This document shows positions 41,571 to 48,717 of a stretch of DNA of 49,711 bases, piece by piece. A program made the position numbers and the translations under genes. Positions within the stretch are counted from its first letter, which is position 1; each line of letters starts with the position of its first letter. The stretch is taken from contig NZ_BCUU01000032.1 of the NCBI RefSeq assembly GCF_001591385.1, positions 1 through 49,711 on the forward strand. The letters run 5' to 3'. The notes under the pieces are model-generated. The model worked only from the letters and a program-made list of their open reading frames with translations. It had not been told where the DNA came from and did no database searches. The stretch comes from Variovorax soli NBRC 106424. GTDB taxonomy: Bacteria > Pseudomonadota > Gammaproteobacteria > Burkholderiales > Burkholderiaceae_C.

Positions 41571-42536
41571 ATGGTGGAGCGCACCCTGACCGTGCGTGTC
41601 GCGCGCATCCGGCGCGAGACGCCGGAGATCCTCTCCTTCGAGCTGGCGCACCCATGGGGGCGCGAGCTGCCCGGCTTCGAGGCAGGCGCGCACATCGACG
41701 TGAAGATGCCGGGTGGCTTCGCCCGCCAGTACTCGCTGGCGCGCGCGCCGGGAGTGAGCAGCGACGGGCGCTACCTCATCGGCGTGAAGCGCGAAGGCGC
41801 CAGCCGCGGCGGCTCGGCCAGCATGCACGAGCGGGTGCGCGAAGGCGACCTGCTGCCCATCAGCGCGCCGCGCAACACCTTCCCGGTGCAGGCCGATGGG
41901 CGGCGCCACCTGCTGCTGGCCGGCGGCATCGGCATGACGCCGCTGTTGGCGATGGCGCAGCACCTGGCGCGGCGCGGCGCCGACTTCACGCTGTGCGTGT
42001 TCGCCCGCAGCCGCGAGCACCTGGCCTTTGCCGATGCGCTGGCCGCGCCGGACCTGGCGCCGCATGTGCGCCTGCACCTGGACGACGGCGCATCGGCCAA
42101 CGAGAAGATCGACCTGGCCGCGCTGCTGCGCGCGCACGAGGACGGCACGCACCTGTACATGTGCGGCCCGGCCGGCTTCATGGCCGCGGTGCGAAAGGCC
42201 GCATCGCACTGGCCCGAAGAGGCCGTGCATGCCGAGTACTTTGCCGCACCCAGCGACAGCAGCGTACCGGCCGGCCGGCCCTTCAGCCTGCGCCTGACGC
42301 AGCGCGGCTTCTCGGTGCCGGTGGCCGCCGACCAGACCGCCGTGGATGCGCTGCACGACTTCGGCATCGACATTCCCGTGTCGTGCGAGCAGGGCCTGTG
42401 CGGCACCTGCGTGGTGCCCGCCGAAGGCGCAGGCGCGGAGCACCGCGACTTCTGCCTGACCAGCGCCGAGCGCCAGCACAAGGTGGCGCTGTGCTGCTCG
42501 CGGGCGCGCGAGCAGGAGCTGGTGGTTCATCTCTGA
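41571..42536 (+). CDS. VanB/PDR-type oxygenase reductase
   Basis: 321 aa from ATG 41571. An FMN/flavin-binding domain (ARQYSLARAPG near residue 50), then NAD-binding LLLAGGIGMTPLLAMA and MYMCGPAGFM-like CGPAGF, and a C-terminal plant-type 2Fe-2S domain. The cluster ligands are C272, C277, C280 and C308 (SCEQGLCGTC...CC). These enzymes pass electrons from NAD(P)H to a Rieske oxygenase. No oxygenase gene is present nearby, so the partner is unknown. The start lies 14 bases after the binding-protein stop. Confidence 0.92.
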   Translation: MVERTLTVRVARIRRETPEILSFELAHPWGRELPGFEAGAHIDVKMPGGFARQYSLARAPGVSSDGRYLIGVKREGASRGGSASMHERVREGDLLPISAPRNTFPVQADGRRHLLLAGGIGMTPLLAMAQHLARRGADFTLCVFARSREHLAFADALAAPDLAPHVRLHLDDGASANEKIDLAALLRAHEDGTHLYMCGPAGFMAAVRKAASHWPEEAVHAEYFAAPSDSSVPAGRPFSLRLTQRGFSVPVAADQTAVDALHDFGIDIPVSCEQGLCGTCVVPAEGAGAEHRDFCLTSAERQHKVALCCSRAREQELVVHL

Positions 42537-42569
42537 CAGAGGGGCGGCTCTGGCACCATCCGCATTTCC

Positions 42570-43256
42570 ATGATGACGACGAGCACCGGCACCACGACAG
42601 GCGAGATTCCGGACGAGGCCGAGGCCCCCGCCTCGCCCACGCGCGGGCGCTCGCGCAAGTACACGCAGATGCTGGCGGTGATCTACCAGGCCGCCATCGA
42701 GGTGTTCGCCGCCGACGGCCCGCAGGGCGCGACCACGCAGGCCATTGCCGACAAGGCGGGTCTGTCGAAGGCGCAGTTGCACTACTACATCGAGAGCAAG
42801 GACGCGCTGTACGCCCAGGTGCTGCAGGACATCATCGACGACTGGATCGGCGTGTTCGGCTTTGCGGACGAGGCCTTCGGCGCGCGCCGCGTGCTGTCGG
42901 ACCTGATCCGGCGCAAGATGCTCTTCTCGTTCGAGCAGCCGCTGCGCTCGCGCATCTTCGCCGCCGAGATGATGCGCGGCGCGCCGGTGCTCAAACCCAT
43001 GATGGCGCTGCAGAGCAAGCGCCGCACCGACCAGGCGGTGGCCGTCATCCGCAACTGGATGAACCAGGGCCAGATGGGGCCGGTGGACCCGTTGCTGTTT
43101 CTCTTCCACCTGTGGGCCGTCACGCAGTTCTACGCGGACCATGCGACGCAGGTGAATTTCTTTCGCGAGGGTGCTTCGATGGATGATCCGAAGGAGCGCG
43201 ACTACCTCATCGCGCAGGTGACGGAGTTCCTGCTGCGCGGGGCGGCGGTCAAGTAG
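42570..43256 (+). CDS. RutR-like TetR-family transcriptional regulator
   Basis: 228 aa. A polar N-terminal tail of about 30 residues precedes the TetR helix-turn-helix (VIYQAAIEVFAADGPQGATT, ADKAGLSKAQLHYYIESKDA). The C-terminal part (RSRIFAAEMMRGAPVLKPMM, then LLFLFHLWAVTQFYADHATQ) matches the RutR effector domain pattern, in which uracil or thymine is sensed in E. coli. It closes the locus starting at 36374 and is probably its regulator, acting at the box at 36315. Confidence 0.9.
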   Translation: MMTTSTGTTTGEIPDEAEAPASPTRGRSRKYTQMLAVIYQAAIEVFAADGPQGATTQAIADKAGLSKAQLHYYIESKDALYAQVLQDIIDDWIGVFGFADEAFGARRVLSDLIRRKMLFSFEQPLRSRIFAAEMMRGAPVLKPMMALQSKRRTDQAVAVIRNWMNQGQMGPVDPLLFLFHLWAVTQFYADHATQVNFFREGASMDDPKERDYLIAQVTEFLLRGAAVK

Positions 43257-43259
43257 CCC

Positions 43260-43604
43260 TCAGTGGAAGAACAGCATGCGCGTCAGGAAGGTGTGCCCGC
43301 CCTCCAGCGCCATCAGCCCCACCAGCACCAACAGCGCCAGCGGCGGCAGCAGGATGGCGTACACCAGCGCCAGCCGCTCCCAGGCCATGTGCATGAACAC
43401 GGCCACGATCAGCCCGGCCTTGAGCAGCATGAAGGCGATGATCAGCGCCCAGCGCAGGAGCCCCTGGAGCTGGAAATAGTCCACCATGTACGAAAAGGCG
43501 CTGAGCACGAACAGCAGCCCCCACACCAGCAGGTAGAGCTTGATCGGGTGCTCCTGGTGCCCGCTGTCCTTGCTTGCCGGCAGCTGTTGTTGTTCGGTCT
43601 GCAT
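43260..43604 (-). CDS. Cytochrome c oxidase subunit IV-type protein
   Basis: 114 aa from ATG 43604, with AAAGG about 10 bases upstream; in-frame ATGs at 43622 and 43628 are alternatives, the last only 2 bases after the ctaE stop. Three membrane segments are seen (IKLYLLVWGLLFVLSAFSYM, WALIIAFMLLKAGLIVAVFM, LVYAILLPPLALLVLVGLMA). The HMAWE stretch and the size fit prokaryotic COX4. It is last in the caa3 operon. Confidence 0.88.
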   Translation of the reverse strand: MQTEQQQLPASKDSGHQEHPIKLYLLVWGLLFVLSAFSYMVDYFQLQGLLRWALIIAFMLLKAGLIVAVFMHMAWERLALVYAILLPPLALLVLVGLMALEGGHTFLTRMLFFH

Positions 43605-43630
43605 GATGCCCGCGCCTTTCATCGTCATCG

Positions 43631-44392
43631 TCACCACAGGTAGAACAGCGCAAAGATGAACACCCACACCAGGTCGACGAAGTGCCAGTACAGGCCCGCG
43701 ATCTCCACGATCTGGTAGTTGCCCGATTTTTCGTAGTCGCCGCGCAGCAGCCTGAAGGCGACCACGAAGAGGTAGATCACGCCGCAGGTCACGTGCAGGC
43801 CGTGAAAGCCGGTGATCATGAAGAAGGCCGAGCCGAACTGCGCCGCGCCCATCGGGTTGCCCCAGGGCCGCACGCCCTCTTCCAGGATGAGCTTGGACCA
43901 CTCGAAGGCCTGCATGCCCACGAACACCTCGCCCAGCGTGGCCGTGACGATCATCAGCGTGGCGGCGTTGATGCGGTCGCGCCGGTAGGCGAAGTTGACC
44001 GCCATGGCCATGGTGCCGCTGCTGCTGATCAGCACGAAGGTCATGATGGCGATGAGCAGCATCGGCACCTCGGCCCCGCCCACGTGCAGCGCGAACACCT
44101 CGCTGGGGTTGGGCCAGCCGACGGTGGTCGACACCCGCACCGTCATGTAGCCGGTGAGGAAGCAGCTGAAGATGAAGGTGTCGGACAAGAGGAAGATCCA
44201 CATCATCGCCTTGCCCCACGAGACCTTGAAGGTCTGGCGGTCGCCCGACCAGTCGGCGACCAGCCCGCGCAGTCCGCCGGCCGCCCCATCGGCGCCTCGG
44301 CGGGCATGGGGCACCGACGACGGCGACACCAGTGGGGGCGCTGCGGCCTCCGTGCGCGGCATGGACGACGGTTCGATGGTGGTGCTGCTCAT
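43631..44392 (-). CDS. ctaE: Cytochrome c oxidase subunit III
   Basis: 253 aa from ATG 44392. A polar N-terminal 55 residues is followed by about five to six membrane segments. Family features: KAMMWIFLLSDTFIFSCFLT, GTMAMAVNFAYRRDR, GEVFVGMQAFEWSKLI, FFMITGFHGLHVTCGVIYL and YWHFVDLVWVFIFALFYLW at the C-terminus, which is the hallmark of CoxC. It follows a shorter paralogue and precedes the subunit IV gene. Confidence 0.94.
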   Translation of the reverse strand: MSSTTIEPSSMPRTEAAAPPLVSPSSVPHARRGADGAAGGLRGLVADWSGDRQTFKVSWGKAMMWIFLLSDTFIFSCFLTGYMTVRVSTTVGWPNPSEVFALHVGGAEVPMLLIAIMTFVLISSSGTMAMAVNFAYRRDRINAATLMIVTATLGEVFVGMQAFEWSKLILEEGVRPWGNPMGAAQFGSAFFMITGFHGLHVTCGVIYLFVVAFRLLRGDYEKSGNYQIVEIAGLYWHFVDLVWVFIFALFYLW

Positions 44393-44421
44393 GGCGATCC
44401 CTTCTTGTTCTTGGGCTCCGC

Positions 44422-45078
44422 TCAGGCCACGCCGCAGATGAAGCGTGCCGCTTCCGGCGTCAGCCAGTGCAGCAGGGCATACAGGCCCAGCCATACCGCC
44501 AGCATGAAGTGCCAGTAGCGCGCCACCAGGCCGATGCGCCAGGCCGTGGCCGCCGGCTGGCGCCAGGCTCGGTGCACCGTCCAGACCCAGCCGATCAGGC
44601 CGCCGGCCAGGTGCAGGCCGTGCATGGCCGTGACCAGGTAGAAGAAGCTGCCGGCCGGATGCGAGGCCAGCCTGACCTGTGCCGACAGCATGGCCTGCCA
44701 GGCCCACAGCTGCGAGGCCAGGAAGGCCACGGCGCACAGCCCGCCGGCCAGCAGCAGGCGCTGCGCGCGGCCGATGTTGTCTGCGGTGGGCACCAGGTCG
44801 CATTCGCGCGCCACGCCGTGCGCCAGCTCCAGCGCGACGCTGCCGGCCAGCAGCAGCGCGGTGCTCAAGAGCAGTTGCCGCGGCAATGCCAGGGCCACGG
44901 CATCGCCCTCGCTCATGCGCATCACATAGGCCCAGGCAAACAGCAGGAACAGCGAGGTCGCCACGCCCATGAAGACCCACAGGCCGATGCTGGCGGCCCG
45001 CATCCGCGGCTCGCGCGGCGGCGGACCGCCATGGGCCACGCGCGGCACGGTGGCGGAAACGGGAATGACCGCGCTCAT
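44422..45078 (-). CDS. Second, shorter subunit III-like protein
   Basis: 218 aa with five membrane segments (ASIGLWVFMGVATSLFLLFA, LLLSTALLLAGSVALELAHG, then LLAGGLCAVAFLASQLWAWQ). The COX3-type C-terminus is GSFFYLVTAMHGLHLAGGLI and YWHFMLAVWLGLYALLHWL. It is a paralogue of the next gene rather than a fragment, since the stretch is complete and open. GGAGGGATACGCG precedes the ATG, which overlaps the stop of a 25-codon ORF. Whether it acts as a structural subunit is unknown. Confidence 0.9.
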   Translation of the reverse strand: MSAVIPVSATVPRVAHGGPPPREPRMRAASIGLWVFMGVATSLFLLFAWAYVMRMSEGDAVALALPRQLLLSTALLLAGSVALELAHGVARECDLVPTADNIGRAQRLLLAGGLCAVAFLASQLWAWQAMLSAQVRLASHPAGSFFYLVTAMHGLHLAGGLIGWVWTVHRAWRQPAATAWRIGLVARYWHFMLAVWLGLYALLHWLTPEAARFICGVA

Positions 45079-45152
45079 CGCGTATCCCTCCAGCAGCGCG
45101 CTGCGGTGCGAAGAACGTCTTTCAACCTGGTCTTCCTTGCGGTGTTGTTCAT
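45075..45152 (-). CDS. 25-aa basic peptide between ctaD and the subunit III-like gene
   Basis: ATG 45152 overlaps the ctaD stop (ATGA) and the TGA at 45075 overlaps the next ATG (ATGA). GGGAG lies 7 bases before the ATG. The peptide starts MNNTARKTRLKDVLRT and has nine Arg/Lys against two Asp. It has no membrane segment. Several codons are atypical for this genome (AGG twice, AAA, TTG, GTT, CTT). It could be a true small protein, or a translated leader that couples ctaD to the next gene. Confidence 0.55.
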   Translation of the reverse strand: MNNTARKTRLKDVLRTAARCWRDTR

Positions 45153-46930
45153 GCTGTCACTCCCTTGCCCTCATGCCCGCGATGGTCCGGCTCGATTCCG
45201 CCGGCCTCGGGCGGCGCGTTCTGCGCGATGTAGTCATGCGGTCCGCCGTTGGCGCCGTAGGCATAGGCCCAGCGATACACCACGGGCAGCTTCTCGCCCC
45301 AGTTGCCGTGCACCGGCGGGGTCTGCGGGGTCTGCCATTCCAGCGACGCGGCGCGCCATGGGTTCGGCCCGGCCGCCCGGCCGTACTTCAGGCTCCAGCC
45401 CAGGTTGAAGATGAAGATGAACTGCGCCGTGGCCACCACCAGCGCCATGACCGTGATCCACTCGTTGAGCAGGTGCGCCGAGGGCGGAATGAAGGCATAG
45501 CCCTCGAAGTGGTGGTAGCGCCGGGGCATGCCCAGCACGCCCAGGTAGTGCATGGGAAAGAAGATGAGGTAGGTGCCGATGAAGGTCACCCAGAAGTGGA
45601 TGTGCCCCATCCGGTCGTCGAGCATGCGGCCCGTCACCTTCGGGTACCAGTGGTAGATGCCGCCGAAGATCACCAGCAGCGGCGCCACGCCCATCACCAT
45701 GTGGAAGTGCGCCACCACGAAGTAGGTGCCCGACAGCGGAATGTCCACGCTCACATTGCCCAGGAAGAGACCGGTGAGCCCGCCGATGACGAAGGTGCAC
45801 AAAAAGGCGATGGCGAACAGCATCGGCACCGTGAGATGGATGTCGCCGCGCCACAGCGTGAGCACCCAGTTGTAGACCTTGATCGCCGTGGGCACCGCGA
45901 TGATCAGCGTGGTGGTGGCGAAGAAGAAGGCGAAGTAAGGGTTCATGCCCGCCACGAACATGTGGTGCGCCCACACCACCACGCTCAGCAAACCGATCAC
46001 CACGATGGCCCACACCATCATCCGGTAGCCGAAGATGCTCTTGCGCGCATGCACGCTGATCAGGTCTGACACGATGCCGAAGGCCGGCAGCGCCACGATG
46101 TAGACCTCCGGGTGGCCGAAGAACCAGAACAGGTGCTGGAACAGCAGCGGGCTGCCGCCCTTGTAGCCGGTCACCTGCCCCAAGGACACCAGTGCCGGCA
46201 TGAAGAAGCTGGTGCCCAGCGTGCGGTCCAGCAGCAGCATCACGCCGCTGACGAACAGCGCCGGAAAACCGATGAGCGCCAGGATGGTGGCAATGAAGAT
46301 GCCCCACACCGTGAGCGGCATGCGCAAGAGCGTCATGCCCTCGCAGCGCGCCTGCAGCACGGTGGTGACGTAGTTCAGGCCGCCCATGGTGGTGGCCACG
46401 ATGAAGATCAGGAGCGACACCAGCATCAGCACGATGCCCGCGCCATGCCCCGGCGTACCCGGCAGGATCGACTGCGGCGGATACAGCGTCCAGCCCGCGC
46501 CGGTGGGCCCGCCAGGCACGAAGAAGCTGGCCAGCAGCACCACCACCGAGAGCAGGTAGACCCAGAAGCTCAGCATGTTCATGTAGGGAAACACCATGTC
46601 CCGCGCCCCCACCATGAGCGGGATCATGTAGTTGCCGAAGCCGCCCAGGAACAGCGCGGTGAGCAGGTAGATCACCATGATCATCCCGTGCATGGTGATG
46701 AACTGGTAGTAGCGCTCGGCGTTGATGAACTCGAACAGGCCCGGAAAGCCCAGCTGCAGCCGCATGAGGTTGGACAGCAGCACGCCCACCACACCCACCG
46801 CGATGGCCACGCAGGTGTACTGCACCGCGATCACCTTGTGGTCCTGGCTCCAGACGTAGCGCGTCCAGAAGCTCGGCGGTGGATGCGCATCGTCGTGTGC
46901 GTGCAGATCGAGCGTGTCGGCGTGGGCCAT
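45149..46930 (-). CDS. ctaD: Cytochrome c oxidase subunit I
   Basis: 593 aa with twelve core membrane segments. Heme a ligands are H81 (TMHGMIM) and H410; the heme a3 ligand is H408 (VVAHFHM). CuB ligands are H273, H322 and H323, with cross-link tyrosine Y277 in FGHPEVYIV, and E275 as in A-type oxidases. The D-channel has D111, N100 and N118, while the second Asn of the usual NN pair is M119. K351 (VPTAIKVY) fits the K-channel. It is an A-type heme-copper oxidase reducing O2 and pumping protons. Confidence 0.97.
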   Translation of the reverse strand: MAHADTLDLHAHDDAHPPPSFWTRYVWSQDHKVIAVQYTCVAIAVGVVGVLLSNLMRLQLGFPGLFEFINAERYYQFITMHGMIMVIYLLTALFLGGFGNYMIPLMVGARDMVFPYMNMLSFWVYLLSVVVLLASFFVPGGPTGAGWTLYPPQSILPGTPGHGAGIVLMLVSLLIFIVATTMGGLNYVTTVLQARCEGMTLLRMPLTVWGIFIATILALIGFPALFVSGVMLLLDRTLGTSFFMPALVSLGQVTGYKGGSPLLFQHLFWFFGHPEVYIVALPAFGIVSDLISVHARKSIFGYRMMVWAIVVIGLLSVVVWAHHMFVAGMNPYFAFFFATTTLIIAVPTAIKVYNWVLTLWRGDIHLTVPMLFAIAFLCTFVIGGLTGLFLGNVSVDIPLSGTYFVVAHFHMVMGVAPLLVIFGGIYHWYPKVTGRMLDDRMGHIHFWVTFIGTYLIFFPMHYLGVLGMPRRYHHFEGYAFIPPSAHLLNEWITVMALVVATAQFIFIFNLGWSLKYGRAAGPNPWRAASLEWQTPQTPPVHGNWGEKLPVVYRWAYAYGANGGPHDYIAQNAPPEAGGIEPDHRGHEGKGVTA

Positions 46931-46943
46931 GGCGTCGTTTCCT

Positions 46944-48086
46944 TCAGCGCTGTGCCTTCTGCTCTCCTGCGGCGGGGGCTCCGCCCAGGGTCTGGATGTA
47001 GGCCACGAGGGCCGAGACTTCCTCGTCCGTGAGCGGCAGCCTGGGCATCACCGGCTGGAAGCCCTTCACCCGCTTGGCCTGCGGGTCGAGGATGAAGTTG
47101 CGCAGGTAGGCCTCGTCCACCTTCTCGGTCGAGCCGTCGGCCATGGTTTCGTTCTTGCCGTACAGGCCCTTCCAGGTGGGGCCCACGCGCGGCGAGCCGT
47201 CGATGGTGTGGCAGGCGACGCAGCCCTTGGAATCGGCCAGCTGGCGGCCCTTGTCGACCAGCGGGTTGCTCGCTGCGATGGCTGCCGGCACCGGCTTGCT
47301 GGCCACCGCGAAGTTCACCAGGCCCTGCTGCCAGGCGGCGTACTGCGCCGGCTCTTCCACCACCACGTAGCCACGCATGTCGGGATGGCCCACGCCGCAC
47401 AGCTGCGCGCACAGCGCCTCATACCGTCCCGGCACCGTCGGCGTGAACCAGAAGCGGCTGACCTGCCCCGGCACGGTGTTCATGCGCGCGCGGAACTGCG
47501 GCACGAAGAAATCGTGCAGCACGTCGTGCGAACGGGCCACCACCACCACCGGCTTGCCCACCGGCAGGTGCACTTCGTTGCCGAGCACCAGCAGGTCGTC
47601 CTGCCCGCGCGGGTCGTTCGGGTCCAGCCCGAAGGGATTGGCGCCCGACACGAAGCGGGCGTCGCTCGCGCCCAGTTTTCCGTCGGGCCCGGGCAGGCGA
47701 TAGCGCCACTGCCACTGCTGGCTCACCACTTCGAGCAGCAGCGCGTCGCGCGGCTCGTTCACGTAGTTGGCATAGACCAGCAGGCCGGGCGCCAGCAGGG
47801 CGGCCACGCCGACGCTGGTGCCGCCGATCAGCCAGCGCTCGAGCTTCTTGTTGTCAGGCTCGGCCTTGGCGTGCGGTGCGCCGTCGCGATGGCGGAAGCG
47901 CAGCAGCGCATACACCACGAACAGGTTGATGGCGACGAAGAACAGGCCCGTGATGACCACCGTGATGGTCAGCGTGTCGTCCATCGTCTTCCAGTTGGAC
48001 GCCAGCGGCGTGACCCACCACGGGTTGAAAACGTGGAACAGCACCGAGCCGACGACGACGGCGAGCAGCACCCAGGCCATGATCAT
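46944..48086 (-). CDS. ctaC: Cytochrome c oxidase subunit II with fused cytochrome c domain
   Basis: 380 aa. Two membrane segments (about 5-20 with an unusual short front, and 38-62 / 87-105) precede the periplasmic CuA cupredoxin. CuA ligands are H191, C226, C230, H234 and M237 in ALCAQLCGVGHPDM. The carbonyl/Mg position is Q228 where Glu is usual. A C-terminal class I cytochrome c domain has GCVACH (C289, C292, H293) and probable axial M347 in QPVMPRL. This is the caa3 form. Confidence 0.94.
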   Translation of the reverse strand: MIMAWVLLAVVVGSVLFHVFNPWWVTPLASNWKTMDDTLTITVVITGLFFVAINLFVVYALLRFRHRDGAPHAKAEPDNKKLERWLIGGTSVGVAALLAPGLLVYANYVNEPRDALLLEVVSQQWQWRYRLPGPDGKLGASDARFVSGANPFGLDPNDPRGQDDLLVLGNEVHLPVGKPVVVVARSHDVLHDFFVPQFRARMNTVPGQVSRFWFTPTVPGRYEALCAQLCGVGHPDMRGYVVVEEPAQYAAWQQGLVNFAVASKPVPAAIAASNPLVDKGRQLADSKGCVACHTIDGSPRVGPTWKGLYGKNETMADGSTEKVDEAYLRNFILDPQAKRVKGFQPVMPRLPLTDEEVSALVAYIQTLGGAPAAGEQKAQR

Positions 48087-48107
48087 TGGTGCCGCCCTTC
48101 TCTGCCA

Positions 48108-48617
48108 TCAGAAGGCCGGCAGTGCATCCTCGCCCTCGAAGTGGGCCTCCGGATGCGTTGTCGCCAGCAGGGTCTCGATCGCCCGCACGCGCTCGGGCGG
48201 CAGGTCCACCATCAGCAGGATCTGGCCGGCTTCCAGCGCACCGGCAAAGCGCTCCAGCCGCTGGCTCGGGATGGAGATGCCGATCATGCTGGCCGACCAG
48301 GCGCCCATGAGGCCGCCCAGCAGCGCCAGGATCGCGCTCAGCTCCCACGTGATGTCGTCTTCCACCAGCGGGTACAGCGCGGCGGCCACCAGGCCCACGA
48401 AGGCGCCCAGCCCGCAGCCGATGAGCAGGCCGTTCTTGGCCGCGCGCACGACGTCGGAGGTTTGCCAGATGTTGGCTTCGTGCAGATCCGCCAGGTCGGC
48501 ACCCTCGGCGGCCGCAAAGTGAATGCACGCACTGTCCACGCCTGCCTCGAACAGGTCTTGCATGACCCACCTGGCGCTCGCCAGGTGCGGCATGAGCCAG
48601 TAGATGCGTCGCTTCAC
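48108..48617 (-). CDS. DUF1269-like membrane protein at the head of the oxidase operon
   Basis: 169 aa from GTG 48617 with GGAGGGCGC before it; an upstream in-frame ATG at 48662 is not family sequence. Two membrane segments lie at LLIGCGLGAFVGLVAAALYP and ELSAILALLGGLMGAWSASM, flanked by soluble ends (RRIYWLMPHLASARWVMQDL, ADLHEANIWQTSDVV). It resembles DUF1269/general-stress-type membrane proteins of Burkholderiales. It lies 21 bases before ctaC and shares the promoter. Its role in the oxidase is not known. Confidence 0.8.
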   Translation of the reverse strand: MKRRIYWLMPHLASARWVMQDLFEAGVDSACIHFAAAEGADLADLHEANIWQTSDVVRAAKNGLLIGCGLGAFVGLVAAALYPLVEDDITWELSAILALLGGLMGAWSASMIGISIPSQRLERFAGALEAGQILLMVDLPPERVRAIETLLATTHPEAHFEGEDALPAF

Positions 48618-48633
48618 GCGCCCTCCTTTTCTT

Positions 48634-48657
48634 GGCTCCTCTCGCGTTCGAGGAGCC
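48634..48657 (-). promoter_or_regulatory. Leader hairpin between oxidase-operon promoter and first gene
   Basis: GGCTCCTC, an 8-base loop and GAGGAGCC form a perfect 8-bp stem, ending 16 bases before the GTG at 48617. An alternative fold pairs CTCG-CGTT-CGAG in the centre. No T-run follows on the minus strand, so it is not a terminator for the upstream gene. It may act in the mRNA leader. Confidence 0.4.
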
Positions 48658-48678
48658 GGCAAAGGAAAACTGCTGCTA

Positions 48679-48707
48679 CTTATAGGTCAGGCCGGTGCCC
48701 CTGGCAA
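48679..48707 (-). promoter_or_regulatory. Sigma70-type promoter of the cytochrome oxidase operon
   Basis: On the minus strand TTGCCA (48702-48707), a 17-base spacer and TATAAG (48679-48684). The predicted start gives a leader of about 55 bases to the GTG at 48617. It lies just after the stop of the upstream flavoprotein gene. Confidence 0.6.
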
Positions 48708-48717
48708 GCCCATGGGT

